From Chromobacterium paludis (GTDB taxonomy: Bacteria > Pseudomonadota > Gammaproteobacteria > Burkholderiales > Chromobacteriaceae), in the NCBI RefSeq assembly GCF_008275125.1, contig NZ_CP043473.1, positions 1,674,001 through 1,738,000 of the forward strand: DNA of 64,000 nt, given 5' to 3'. Position 1 is the stretch's first letter, and each line of letters begins with the position of its first letter. The notes under the pieces are model-generated. The model was not told the DNA's origin. It made no database searches and saw only the letters and a list, made by a program, of their open reading frames with translations. Made by a program: the position numbers and the translations under genes. Shown here piece after piece: positions 37,309-45,389 of this stretch.

Positions 37309-38538
37309 ATGCCCCTTACAGACGTCAAGGTTAGACAGACAAAGCCAACCGACAAGCCGGTAAAAATCAGCGACAGCAATGGCCTCTATCTACTGGTCAA
37401 GCCCAATGGCTCAAAGTTGTGGCGCTACAAGTACCGCATGGCTGATGCTGCAGGCACCATTCGTGAGAATGTCTATGCCATTGGCGATTATCCTACCTTC
37501 TCGTTGTCAGAGGCCCGCGCTGAACGAGATCGCGCGCGAGAGTTGGTGAAGGCTGGCCGCCATCCATCACAGGTTCGCAGGTCAGAAAAATCTGACAAGA
37601 TCGCAGAGAATGCCAACACCTTCCAATCAGTCGCATTGGAATGGCTGGAAAAGAAGAGGGCCAGCTGGAAGCCTTACACATTTTCTCAAGCCTCGAACGC
37701 ACTCCATAAAAATGCCTTTCCATCTTTTGGCTCTTCACCCCTGCGTGAAGTCACATCGGCCATGCTATTGGAGATGCTTCAGAAAATGGAGAAGCGTGGT
37801 GCCGAAACACTTGCCTTGCAGGTGCGCCAATGGTGCTCCGCCATATTCTGCTACGGTGTTGCCACGTTGCGCGCAGACTTCGATCCCGCTTATGCCATCA
37901 AAGGGGCGTTGCACCGACCACCGGTCAACCACAGCAGATCGCTCACAACTGCCGACCTGGCAGACTTGAAGGCGAAGCTGGACGCATACGGCGGCAATCG
38001 GCAAACAATAATTGCTATGCGCCTGTTGATCTACTGCTTCACGCGAACGGGCGAACTGCGGCTGGCCAGTTGGGCGGAGTTTGATCTGGATCGAGCAGAA
38101 TGGCGCATACCGGCGGGCAGGATGAAAATGGCGCGACTGCACATCGTGCCGCTATCTCGGCAAGCAGTGGAACTGCTGAGGGAGCTAAGGACGATAACGG
38201 GCGGCGGCGATTTGTTGTTTCCAAATCAGCGCAAGCCCAGAGAAAGCATGAGCGCAACGACAATCAACCGCGCGCTAGAGCATATGGGATACAGCTCTGG
38301 GATGGTGACAGGCCATGACTTTCGAGCCACGGCCTCTACCCTGCTGCATGAGAATGGTTTTACTGCGTTGGCGATTGAGCGCCAGTTGGCGCACGCAGAG
38401 AGGAATAAAGTAAAAGCGGCGTACAACCATGCTGAATACATGGAGGAACGCCGCCAGATGATGCAATGGTGGGCCGACTATATCGACTCGATACCGCCCA
38501 AGGAAATACCTAAAGTAGATCAAGCTACCCTGACCTGA
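37309..38538 (+). CDS. int: Tyrosine-type prophage integrase (P4-like, DUF4102 N-terminus)
   Basis: A 409-aa site-specific recombinase. The N-terminal DUF4102 arm domain begins MPLTDVKVRQTKPTDKPVKI and includes DSNGLYLLVKPNGSKLWRYKY. The catalytic domain shows the Arg of CFTRTGELRLASW, the Lys region GRMKMARLHIVPLS, HDFRATAST (HxxR), and the tyrosine in AAYNHAEY. All catalytic residues are present, so it should be active. I start at the ATG at 37309 rather than 30 bp earlier, because homologues begin MPLTD. It overlaps the convergent alpA by 19 bp. Confidence 0.93.
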   Translation: MPLTDVKVRQTKPTDKPVKISDSNGLYLLVKPNGSKLWRYKYRMADAAGTIRENVYAIGDYPTFSLSEARAERDRARELVKAGRHPSQVRRSEKSDKIAENANTFQSVALEWLEKKRASWKPYTFSQASNALHKNAFPSFGSSPLREVTSAMLLEMLQKMEKRGAETLALQVRQWCSAIFCYGVATLRADFDPAYAIKGALHRPPVNHSRSLTTADLADLKAKLDAYGGNRQTIIAMRLLIYCFTRTGELRLASWAEFDLDRAEWRIPAGRMKMARLHIVPLSRQAVELLRELRTITGGGDLLFPNQRKPRESMSATTINRALEHMGYSSGMVTGHDFRATASTLLHENGFTALAIERQLAHAERNKVKAAYNHAEYMEERRQMMQWWADYIDSIPPKEIPKVDQATLT

Positions 38539-38708
38539 CTTGCAGCCTCTATCCAGGCATTGATTTCGCTCTCCAGCCAAACCGCAACGCGCTCCCCCAG
38601 CTTGATCTGCTTGGGGAATGCGCCCTCCTTCATGCGGTCATAAATCGTAGTGGTGCTCAAACCAGTCCTCTCTCGCACTTCCTTGATTCTCAGAAAACGA
38701 TCAGCCAT
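38520..38708 (-). CDS. alpA: AlpA-family excisionase/regulator
   Basis: 62 aa, MADRFLRIKEVRERTGLSTTTIYDRMKEGAFPK followed by VAVWLESEINAWIEA, the MerR-like HTH of AlpA proteins that regulate integrase or act as excisionase. GGAG lies 7 bp before the ATG. It is convergent with and overlaps the end of int, a typical int-alpA pairing. Confidence 0.9.
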   Translation of the reverse strand: MADRFLRIKEVRERTGLSTTTIYDRMKEGAFPKQIKLGERVAVWLESEINAWIEAASQVRVA

Positions 38709-38749
38709 TTCATATTCTCCAAATAGTAAGGGCCGCCCTCGGGCAGCCC

Positions 38750-38929
38750 TCAAAACACAATTTCCGGCGCGGTCCAGTGGCCGCCCCACTCCTCTGCCGG
38801 CGCCCTCACCCACTCCATCCGGGTGCAGCTGTGGCCAGGCTCTGGCGCCGGCGGCTCCGGGCCGATGTAGATCACCTCCACGCCGCGGCGCAGTGTGTAG
38901 CGGTAGATGGGCGCGGTCAGCTGGAGCAT
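38750..38929 (-). CDS. Small phage protein
   Basis: 59 aa, MLQLTAPIYRYTLRRGVEVIYIG then a Pro/Glu-rich stretch and a Trp-rich end (WGGHWTAPEIVF). It starts with GGAG 7 bp upstream and overlaps the preceding gene by 13 bp. Function unknown. Last gene of the leftward block before alpA. Confidence 0.65.
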   Translation of the reverse strand: MLQLTAPIYRYTLRRGVEVIYIGPEPPAPEPGHSCTRMEWVRAPAEEWGGHWTAPEIVF

Positions 38930-39429
38930 GCCGACTCCGGTGGAATGACAGGGCCAGCGAACTGCCAAGTACCCATTCCGTACTCAATGCCGCGGCTGTT
39001 GCCTGGCTGGATCGGGATCAGCACCCAGTTGGCGCCGGTATTCGGTCGTGCCCATACGTGGCACGGCGTGGCGATCTGTGCGGCCAGCTCGATCACGTCG
39101 TCGGCGGTCATGCTCCGATCGCTCCGCGCCACGTCCCTAACCAGCTCGGTGATACGTGCCTCCTGGACATCGACGTGGGCGAGGAGCGCAAGAATGGCGG
39201 CAGGGTTGGCGGCGGCGATGTACGCGGCATTAGCGACCGACTCTGCCTGGAAATTGCTATTTCCCTCCAGCAGCACCTTGGGGCCAATGTCTGTGTCGAT
39301 TACCACCTGTGAGCCGTAAACCGTAATCTCGTGCAGTCCATCAGGCTTGCTGCCTCCCGTGCGCCACGGCCCCGGCGTCGCCGCCTCGGCCGCCGCGCGC
39401 AAAGCAGAGAGTTGGTCAGGGGTTAGCAT
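38917..39429 (-). CDS. Ead/Ea22-like phage protein
   Basis: 170 aa. The N-terminus MLTPDQLSALRAAAEAATPGPW and AYIAAANPAAILALLAHVD are the hallmark of Ead/Ea22-like proteins encoded in the leftward accessory region of lambdoid phages. Their function is unknown. The C-terminal half (TPCHVWARPNTGANWVLIPI) seems specific to this phage. Overlaps its neighbours on both sides. Confidence 0.85.
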   Translation of the reverse strand: MLTPDQLSALRAAAEAATPGPWRTGGSKPDGLHEITVYGSQVVIDTDIGPKVLLEGNSNFQAESVANAAYIAAANPAAILALLAHVDVQEARITELVRDVARSDRSMTADDVIELAAQIATPCHVWARPNTGANWVLIPIQPGNSRGIEYGMGTWQFAGPVIPPESACSS

Positions 39430-39643
39430 GGGCGGCCTCCTTCTTGCGTTCCCACGCCTTGATTTCGCGCTCGGTCATGAACGAATAGGAGCTGCAGCCA
39501 CATACAGGGCAGACACCCCTGGTAATTGCCAGGCCACTCCGTTCATCGGGCATCCTGGCCATCTGCGTTTCATACCCGCGCCACTTGCATTTGCTGCGGC
39601 CGCATTTAATCGGTGCGGTGCCGAATTCGGGGTATTCCATCAC
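39416..39643 (-). CDS. Small zinc-knuckle phage protein
   Basis: 75 aa with four cysteines in a zinc-ribbon spacing (IKCGRSKCKWRGYE and GVCPVCGCSSYSF). The C-terminus is a charged helix. Similar tiny zinc proteins are frequent in phage early regions. Function unknown. Confidence 0.7.
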   Translation of the reverse strand: MMEYPEFGTAPIKCGRSKCKWRGYETQMARMPDERSGLAITRGVCPVCGCSSYSFMTEREIKAWERKKEAAHANP

Positions 39644-39861
39644 ACACCTCCCTTCAGCGCTGCTAACACCCGCTCCACCTCCGGTCCGGTGATAATGATC
39701 GAGCGCGGCAGCTGCAAGGCTTCGCGCAGCGCGGCCAACTCGGTACGAATTGCGGCCAACTCGCCAGCTAGCTGCATCTCAGCCGGCGGAAAGCCTGCCC
39801 ACGCTGCATCTGGGAACGCCAGGCTTTTGCCGCGCTCTGCGGCTCCGTTGTTTTGGCTCAT
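39640..39861 (-). CDS. Small phage protein with coiled-coil segment
   Basis: 73 aa, MSQNNGAAERGKSLAF. The middle AGELAAIRTELAALREALQL has heptad-like Leu/Ala spacing. Start overlaps the previous stop (ATGA), so it is translationally coupled. Function unknown. Confidence 0.65.
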   Translation of the reverse strand: MSQNNGAAERGKSLAFPDAAWAGFPPAEMQLAGELAAIRTELAALREALQLPRSIIITGPEVERVLAALKGGV

Positions 39862-41246
39862 GCCTCACCCCCTTCCTTCGGCTTGAACGTCAGCTCGCCG
39901 CGGAGCAGCGCCTTGACGATGGCGTTGAACTCCCAGCAGTAGTATTGCGATTCGACGTACACGCGCAGGCCATGCCTGTAGTCATGCTTCTTGCGCTGGA
40001 TAAAGGCCTCTGCCGCCGCCTGGGTGAAGTGGGCATTCACGTAATCCCACCGATCATCCCAGCCGGTGACGGTGTGGTCCTCGCGCTCGCCCAGTATTTC
40101 CCACTGGTCCGCCGTGCCCAGCTCAAGGAATAGGATGTCCGCCTCCTCGCCATCGCTGGCCAGCCTGTTCAACTCTTCGCGCTCTTCCTCTCCGCAGTCG
40201 TCCCAATATTCTTGCGGGGTGAACCACATCGAGTCTTCGCAGCACACGCACAGCTGGTCGGTGTAGTCGGTGTCGATGCCGGTGATGATCTGGCGGGCCT
40301 GGACGACAAACAGCGCGTCAGCAGTGCAGTGTTCATCGACGCCATCGCCATCGACATCGTGGCGCAGCCTGGCGATGAAGTCAGCGAATGTCTCCTGCGT
40401 CAGTTCCGCGCCGGTGGCTATGGAGGGTCTGAGCTGAGTCATGCAGCACCCCCCTTCCTTCGGCTGAGGCGCGGCCATTCTGTCCTCCCGTTCAATCGCA
40501 GCAACTAGCAGGGCAGCGGCCTTGATCCAGTTGCGGCGCTTATCCGGGCTTGGCTTCCACCATGCCTTGTCCCACGGCCAGGGCTGCGGCGGGTCGCCAG
40601 CGGGAAATGCGAGGGTATGCATGGCGTAGCAACCGGCGGCGCCCGCCAGGGCGTAGTCCCGATGCTGGTCGTCATGCTCCGGTGTCCAGCCCTCGACCTC
40701 TATCTGCCGGCGGCGTTCGGCGGCTATCTCCTCGACCACGGTCGGCAGTTGCTGGGCCGGCTGCGGCGCGGCGGCGAGCATGGCGCGTAATTCGTCCAGT
40801 CGCACCCATTCGCCATCGACGGCCTGTTCCATTGCAAAACCGCCTATTGTTCCCAAAGATATCGCCCGAAATCGACGCAGCGCATCCGGCACAACCAGCG
40901 CGGGCTGAACCGTCAAGGAATCCTTGACCGTTGCCACCGCCTCGCCGCTCTGCTCGGCGGCCGGCGGCGCGAACGGGAGCAAATCCTCCGGATCGAACGG
41001 CAGCGGCTCGCCGCGCATCAGCGCGCTGGCCAGGTCCAGCACCTTCTCGGGCGCGTCGTATGCGCCAAGGACTTGATACAGCACGGCCGCGGCGCGCTGC
41101 TCCTCCGTGGTGGCCTGGTGACGCGCCTGCTCCAGCAGGGCCAGGGCCATTTCCATCCGCTGAATATCCTCGTCGGTCAGTTCGCCGGCGCGGTCGGCCG
41201 CGATGACGGCGCGCGCGGCGCCTGCCAGCTGGTTCAGGGTTTGCAT
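39858..41246 (-). CDS. Fused pair of unknown phage proteins (single ORF, likely two ancestral genes)
   Basis: One 462-aa frame starts MQTLNQLAGAARAVIAADR, with GGAGGAGG upstream. It has a conserved-looking phage domain at about residues 170-265 (EEIAAERRRQIEVEGWTPEHDDQHR, RRNWIKAAALLVAAIERED). After QPKEGGCC an internal ATG at 40442 opens a 194-residue part (MTQLRPSIATGAELTQETFADF) ending KPKEGGEA. With five instead of six bases in the C run at 40449-40454, the first part would end PKEGGAA-stop in an ATGA overlap with that ATG, exactly like other junctions in this block. So this is either a real fusion or a one-base error. Functions unknown. Confidence 0.7.
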   Translation of the reverse strand: MQTLNQLAGAARAVIAADRAGELTDEDIQRMEMALALLEQARHQATTEEQRAAAVLYQVLGAYDAPEKVLDLASALMRGEPLPFDPEDLLPFAPPAAEQSGEAVATVKDSLTVQPALVVPDALRRFRAISLGTIGGFAMEQAVDGEWVRLDELRAMLAAAPQPAQQLPTVVEEIAAERRRQIEVEGWTPEHDDQHRDYALAGAAGCYAMHTLAFPAGDPPQPWPWDKAWWKPSPDKRRNWIKAAALLVAAIEREDRMAAPQPKEGGCCMTQLRPSIATGAELTQETFADFIARLRHDVDGDGVDEHCTADALFVVQARQIITGIDTDYTDQLCVCCEDSMWFTPQEYWDDCGEEEREELNRLASDGEEADILFLELGTADQWEILGEREDHTVTGWDDRWDYVNAHFTQAAAEAFIQRKKHDYRHGLRVYVESQYYCWEFNAIVKALLRGELTFKPKEGGEA

Positions 41247-41887
41247 GCTGCCTCCTCCACTATTTTGAATTCCACCACCCACACCCACGGGTTTGAATCG
41301 CTACTGCCTGGGCCATAAATGCTGTCCCACAGGTTGGCGAACGCTTCGAATCCGTATGTGGCCGGCCTGAATTCGTAGATGGATCGGGCCAGCCCTTCTT
41401 TGCAGATTTCGCCGAGCGTGATCCGATCCAGCGGCTCGGCACGGATAGACGTGATTTCGAGCGTGATGCGGCTTGCCCAGCGCGGCATGGTCTTGGCCGG
41501 ACGAGCTTCGCCGTTGGTGTTGCCGTGGAACGCGCCGCAGGCGCGTACTTCGCCGTCAGCCAAGTAGCGAACCGGCCAAGCTGCGAACAATGCCGGGTCT
41601 TTCCCGTCCAGGCTGCTGTCGGTCGCCCATTCCTCTTGAACCCATAGTCGGTCGCCGGGCTTGCCGTAGGGGCATGGTCGCCAATGACCAGCTGCCATAC
41701 CGCGCCCGGATGGGGCCGGTCCATTCGGCATCCATAGGTCCGTTTTGCCTGCGTCGCATACGATCTCGGTGATAGGCCAGGGCGGGAGGTCTTCCACCAT
41801 GCGCCGCGTCTGCGTCTTGATGCCGTTTAGCAGCGCGCAGATCATGTCGGGATGGAAGGCAATCGGCCGCTCTTGGATGGTGGGCAT
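41234..41887 (-). CDS. ASCH-domain-like phage protein
   Basis: 217 aa, MPTIQERPIAFHPDMICALLNGIKTQTRR, CPYGKPGDRLWVQEEWA, RWASRITLEITSIRAEPLDRI, LWDSIYGPGSSDSNPWVWVVEF. This is the layout of a widespread phage family with an ASCH-like (RNA/nucleotide-binding PUA-related) fold. Its biochemical role in phages is unsettled. The second ATG (41887) is preferred because GGAGG is 7 bp from it; the first ATG at 41893 is too close. Confidence 0.8.
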   Translation of the reverse strand: MPTIQERPIAFHPDMICALLNGIKTQTRRMVEDLPPWPITEIVCDAGKTDLWMPNGPAPSGRGMAAGHWRPCPYGKPGDRLWVQEEWATDSSLDGKDPALFAAWPVRYLADGEVRACGAFHGNTNGEARPAKTMPRWASRITLEITSIRAEPLDRITLGEICKEGLARSIYEFRPATYGFEAFANLWDSIYGPGSSDSNPWVWVVEFKIVEEAACKP

Positions 41888-41889
41888 GC

Positions 41890-42285
41890 TCATGCCTCCG
41901 CTTTCTTGGTGTCAGAATTGGTGTTCGTGGCGATGCCATCGAACATGTCCTTGGTAGTGGCATTCCTGGCGGCGTAGGCGACGCCTTCCGGGGTCAATCC
42001 GTGTTCTTCCAGAAACTCGGGCCAGCCTTCGGATAGTGACTCTTCATGTTCGGAGTCATCCCATGGCCACGGCACAACCTCCGCTGTGATGCACTCGATT
42101 GGCGGGTACATCCGCCGCTCCTCCGGTGGCTTGCTGTCCATGATTTTCTGGATTGCAGGCAGGGTCGTTTTGTTGTGATGCTCAGCAACAAAAACGGCCT
42201 CGGCATGACTGGGAGCGGCGTATAGATCGTCCGGGCCGGGAATGTGAATGGCCCACTTCTTAGGGGTGTTGAGTGCATGGCTCAT
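41890..42285 (-). CDS. Unknown phage protein
   Basis: 131 aa, MSHALNTPKKWAIHIPGPDD, LYAAPSHAEAVFVAEHH, ECITAEVVPWPWDDSEHEESL. Acidic, no membrane segment. GGAG upstream of the ATG at 42285. Not recognised. Confidence 0.65.
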   Translation of the reverse strand: MSHALNTPKKWAIHIPGPDDLYAAPSHAEAVFVAEHHNKTTLPAIQKIMDSKPPEERRMYPPIECITAEVVPWPWDDSEHEESLSEGWPEFLEEHGLTPEGVAYAARNATTKDMFDGIATNTNSDTKKAEA

Positions 42286-42287
42286 GG

Positions 42288-42617
42288 TCAAAACTCCGCT
42301 TTCAGGCGCGCAGCGACCATCATGTCGGCGTAGGCCCAGCGCCAGGCGATGTAGCGGCCGATGTCGCGCTGTTTGTCCCACTGCTCTGCGGCCTTCCGGG
42401 CGCGGGCCATGCGGCTCGCCAATTCGACTACATCAGGGTGCACATCCTTCTCATTCAACCAGTCGCCGAGTCCTTCCAGCTGCTGGCGCAGTTCCTCGCT
42501 ATCCAGTTCGAACTTGCTGGGGATGCTCGGGCGCTCGCGCTCAGGCTTCCATTCAAACCAGGCTGGGATATCTGCCGGTGCGTGCGTTGCAAAATGGTCG
42601 CGTAGATCAATGCTCAT
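42288..42617 (-). CDS. Unknown phage protein
   Basis: 109 aa, MSIDLRDHFATHAPADIPAWFEWK, helical middle (SEELRQQLEGLGDWL), Trp-rich end (DIGRYIAWRWAYADMMVAARL). AGGAG upstream. Such WRYADAM-like C-termini occur in lambdoid early-region proteins. Function unknown. Confidence 0.7.
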   Translation of the reverse strand: MSIDLRDHFATHAPADIPAWFEWKPERERPSIPSKFELDSEELRQQLEGLGDWLNEKDVHPDVVELASRMARARKAAEQWDKQRDIGRYIAWRWAYADMMVAARLKAEF

Positions 42618-42620
42618 GGC

Positions 42621-42839
42621 TCACTCCTCGCTTATGTCGATGATGTCGGCAGCGTGGGCCGCGTTGACTGCGGCAATCGCCGCGCCGGTGTCGGCAGGCT
42701 GGCGCTTGTGCTGGCATTCGCCGGCGTGGCCGCAGTACTTCATGCCGGTGATGATCTGCGAGCAGATGGCGCGCGGACGCGGCATGCCGTGGACAGCGCA
42801 AGTCGGGCGCTGGTCGGGTATCAGTTCCAGGTGGTGCAT
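42621..42839 (-). CDS. Small Cys/His-rich phage protein
   Basis: 72 aa with C/H residues (CAVHGMPRPRAICSQ, YCGHAGECQHK) that could bind zinc. GAGGAG ribosome-binding site. Function unknown. Confidence 0.6.
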   Translation of the reverse strand: MHHLELIPDQRPTCAVHGMPRPRAICSQIITGMKYCGHAGECQHKRQPADTGAAIAAVNAAHAADIIDISEE

Positions 42840-42841
42840 GG

Positions 42842-43084
42842 CTACTCCTCACTTCCATGGATCCGCTCGTAGGCGGCTTGAGGGTTATTCGAGGCCAGCT
42901 CGGCCAACTCAGGAGAAAGCGCCTTCATTGCATCCCAGGCCCAAGCGCGGTGCTTATGCGGGCAGTCGCTGAAATACTGAATGCTGACCAGCTCCTTCAG
43001 ACATGAATGCAGCCGCTCGTCAGTGAGGGGTGGCACTTCGGCGCGCGGCACATACTCGACGCCGTCAATCAAAACGGTCGGCAT
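42842..43084 (-). CDS. Small phage protein
   Basis: 80 aa, MPTVLIDGVEYVPRAEVPPLTDERL, a start common to many small phage proteins, then CLKELVSIQYFSDCPHKHRAWAWD. GAGGAG lies 6 bp upstream of the ATG at 43084. Function unknown. Confidence 0.65.
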   Translation of the reverse strand: MPTVLIDGVEYVPRAEVPPLTDERLHSCLKELVSIQYFSDCPHKHRAWAWDAMKALSPELAELASNNPQAAYERIHGSEE

Positions 43085-43139
43085 AGTCACTCCTCGCCCT
43101 GGGTGGGCATTGGTGCCGGCGCATCAGGTACCTGCTGCA

Positions 43140-43262
43140 TCACTTCGCCCCCTTGCACAATGCGCAGCGCCACACGCTGCCTGCGCCGCTCGGTGTCGTC
43201 ACATACCCGCCGCCGGCTATCGGACGGCGTCTTTTGCAAATGCCGCAGATTCGGTAACGCAT
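43140..43262 (-). CDS. 40-aa zinc-ribbon miniprotein
   Basis: MRYRICGICKRRRPIAGGGY followed by VWRCALCKGAK gives two CxxC knuckles 24 residues apart, a minimal zinc ribbon. A 17-codon frame (MQQVPDAPAPMPTQGEE) starts in an ATGA overlap with its stop and may be a coupled microprotein. Confidence 0.55.
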   Translation of the reverse strand: MRYRICGICKRRRPIAGGGYVTTPSGAGSVWRCALCKGAK

Positions 43263-43342
43263 GCGCGACTCCATGAAAAAAGGCCCACGCGGGGCCAATA
43301 AAAAACCCGCCGTTGGGCGGGTTGCTTGTTCTCTCTGCCTGA

Positions 43343-43588
43343 TTAGCGGCGCTTGGCTGCCTCAAGCTCCTCTTCGCTCAGCTGCTCTCGATGAAGGTAA
43401 ACACCATCAACCGGCGGGATGGTTACAAGGTGGGACGTCTCGTAAGGGTTTCTTTTCGTTCCCCCTATAAGCCCCACTAGCTTTCCATCATCGCTCTGCT
43501 CCCAGGCTGCAATGTGATGAACAATGGGCCTGCCTTCGGATTTAAAAACGAAGAACCAATCTTGAGCCGGGGTGACGGTCTGGTACAT
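43343..43588 (-). CDS. Small phage protein
   Basis: 81 aa, MYQTVTPAQDWFFVFKSEGR, VVHHIAAWEQSDDGKLVGLIG-like middle, ending SEEELEAAKRR. AAAGGA is 7 bp upstream of the ATG at 43588. Not recognised. Confidence 0.65.
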   Translation of the reverse strand: MYQTVTPAQDWFFVFKSEGRPIVHHIAAWEQSDDGKLVGLIGGTKRNPYETSHLVTIPPVDGVYLHREQLSEEELEAAKRR

Positions 43589-43730
43589 GCAATTCCTTTC
43601 TTGATGATGGAATGGATGAGATATGGCTAAAAAATACCATTTCAATGTTCACACCGCCTTCATAAAATCATCCGCCACCATCTCGCGGTCGACCTCCATC
43701 TCGGCCGCGAACAGGCGCTGCAACACCGCG

Positions 43731-43886
43731 TCACTGCATTTCGCTGGTGATCTCCACAAACTGTCCCACACGAATGCAGCCGGCGCAGCGCCAGATTAAA
43801 CCCATCCGAATCTCGCGCCGCACATACGCCCCGCCCTCACGCTCCGCTACGCTGCGGCAGCCTGGGCAATATGCGAACTGGTGCAT
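43731..43886 (-). CDS. 51-aa zinc-ribbon miniprotein
   Basis: MHQFAYCPGCRSVAEREGG, then IWRCAGCIRVGQFVEITSEMQ. Two CxxC knuckles again form a minimal zinc ribbon, similar in plan to the one at 43,140. Overlaps the upstream gene by 40 bp in another frame. Confidence 0.55.
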   Translation of the reverse strand: MHQFAYCPGCRSVAEREGGAYVRREIRMGLIWRCAGCIRVGQFVEITSEMQ

Positions 43887-44365
43887 GCCCTGCCCTCCAT
43901 CTCGCGGCGGCGATCCTCACGGGCCGCGCAGTAATCGACATCCAGCTCAGCCATCATCAGTCGCTGGGCCGGCACGCTTTCTGCAATCCAGGTTTGCAGC
44001 TCCGTAACCGAGCGCCGGAGCGCCTGCCATTCATCACCGGTCACGCCGTAGCGCCCATGTTGTTGCTTGCGACGCTTCACCTCAGCCAGCACTGCGACCA
44101 TCTCATTTCCTATCGCCAAGCGCGCCGTCGTGCTGTACTCCGGCCACTGCCTTAGCAAAGAACTGCAGGTGTTAGCTAGGTAAATCAGTTCGTTGACATC
44201 CTGGGGCGTCCATTTAGATGGCGGACGCTGCACCGTCAAAAGGCGCTTGATGGAGCGGTCCTGGCAACGTATCCCGGCGTGGCCGTATTGAGCAGCAGCC
44301 GACAGGCCAGGGATACTGCCATTTGGCAGCTGCCACACCTTGCGCGAAGTACGCTTCCAGCTCAT
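43847..44365 (-). CDS. Unknown phage protein
   Basis: 172 aa, MSWKRTSRKVWQLPNGSIPG, helical second half (AIGNEMVAVLAEVKRRKQQHGRY, ALRRSVTELQTWIAESV, YCAAREDRRREMEG). Start overlaps the upstream stop by 4 bp. Function unknown. Confidence 0.65.
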   Translation of the reverse strand: MSWKRTSRKVWQLPNGSIPGLSAAAQYGHAGIRCQDRSIKRLLTVQRPPSKWTPQDVNELIYLANTCSSLLRQWPEYSTTARLAIGNEMVAVLAEVKRRKQQHGRYGVTGDEWQALRRSVTELQTWIAESVPAQRLMMAELDVDYCAAREDRRREMEGRACTSSHIAQAAAA

Positions 44366-44643
44366 GCCGCACTCTCCCGGATCAGCTGGATAACCCTAGC
44401 GCGCGACTCTGGCGACAGCCTGGCTACCGCCAGCGCATGTCGCAACTCGTCGTTTTCGCGGTCGCGCTCCTCCAGCAGCTCCTGCAGTTGACCAACCAGC
44501 TCAGCCGCGGAGCGCAGCTCGGCAATATTGCTGCCCTGTTCGGCCAGTCGCTGCTCCAGATTGGCGCAGAGGGATTTCAGGGCCTCATTCTCTTCGAGCA
44601 GCGGCTCGTGGTCAGGGTGAATCAATATCAAAATCGCAGACAT
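44362..44643 (-). CDS. Coiled-coil phage protein
   Basis: 93 aa, MSAILILIHPDHEPLLEENEAL, then a long heptad-rich helix (NLEQRLAEQGSNIAELRSAAEL, LQELLEERDRENDELRHAL). GGAGGG upstream. Probably a dimerising helical protein; role unknown. Confidence 0.65.
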   Translation of the reverse strand: MSAILILIHPDHEPLLEENEALKSLCANLEQRLAEQGSNIAELRSAAELVGQLQELLEERDRENDELRHALAVARLSPESRARVIQLIRESAA

Positions 44644-44662
44644 ATCTGCCCTCCAGGCTCTG

Positions 44663-45046
44663 TTACCTGGCATTCTCAAAATCGAGAGCTGCCGCGGCAT
44701 CAATATTGTGAAAAAAGACCGAGATGGCAGAATCCATTTTGAACAGCGCCATGTCATCGCCACGATGGAAGCTAGTGACATAGCCATCGACGCGCTGATC
44801 GCTCAGCCACTCCAGCAGATCCGTAGTTTTCGAGACATCAACCAAGGCGAAACTGATGTGAATATCAAATGGGTTATACAGGCCGCCAAGCTGCAGCCGC
44901 GATACCGAAAACGGCGGCTCTTGAAGATGAATCTCCGAACCAATCAGGCGCTGTATCAGCCCGTCTACACGCTCGGCCGCACTCAAAACGCTATTGCGGT
45001 CGATGCGATCCAGCATCGTCGTGGTGAACTCCACTGCTGATTGCAT
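44663..45046 (-). CDS. Unknown phage protein
   Basis: 127 aa, MQSAVEFTTTMLDRIDRNSV, mixed alpha/beta character (PFDIHISFALVDVSKTTDLL, DGYVTSFHRGDDMALFKMDS). AGGAGAG upstream. Not recognised. Confidence 0.65.
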   Translation of the reverse strand: MQSAVEFTTTMLDRIDRNSVLSAAERVDGLIQRLIGSEIHLQEPPFSVSRLQLGGLYNPFDIHISFALVDVSKTTDLLEWLSDQRVDGYVTSFHRGDDMALFKMDSAISVFFHNIDAAAALDFENAR

Positions 45047-45068
45047 TGCTCTCTCCTTCCTATCTGGA

Positions 45069-45389
45069 TCAACTGCGAGCGCGCACCCTGTACGCTCTCC
45101 GCTTCTGAATGGAAAATGCCAGTCGGCGAGCCAGGCCTGACGTCACCATCATGGAGACCAGCTCGTGCGCCACTCCCTGGCTCAGGCCCAGCTTGTAGGC
45201 CACATCCAAACTGGTGAATGGCGCCCCTCGCATGGCTTTGGCGACCTGTGCCATTCGGCTGGTGTCGAGGTCTTCCATGCGGGCGCATGGCATCAACTTG
45301 CTCGCCGCAGGGATGGAGTGGAACAGTTGCGCCAGGGTGGGTATGGGGATGGCGGCACCAGGCCGCCGGGTTTGCCTCAGCTCGACCAT
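45069..45389 (-). CDS. Unknown protein, possible winged-helix DNA-binding fold
   Basis: 106 aa. The C-terminal two thirds (MAQVAKAMRGAPFTSLDVAYKLGLSQGVAHELVSMMVTSGLARRLAF) read like a winged helix: helix, helix, recognition helix, wing. This would suit an early phage regulator. The N-terminal 35 residues are Pro-rich and may not be translated. Start overlaps rdgC. Confidence 0.5.
   Translation of the reverse strand: MVELRQTRRPGAAIPIPTLAQLFHSIPAASKLMPCARMEDLDTSRMAQVAKAMRGAPFTSLDVAYKLGLSQGVAHELVSMMVTSGLARRLAFSIQKRRAYRVRARS

Noticed and set aside
43649..43730. A possible 24-residue peptide (MLQRLFAAEMEVDREMVADD...)
   Set aside because: Only a GTG start without a ribosome-binding site; too weak to list.
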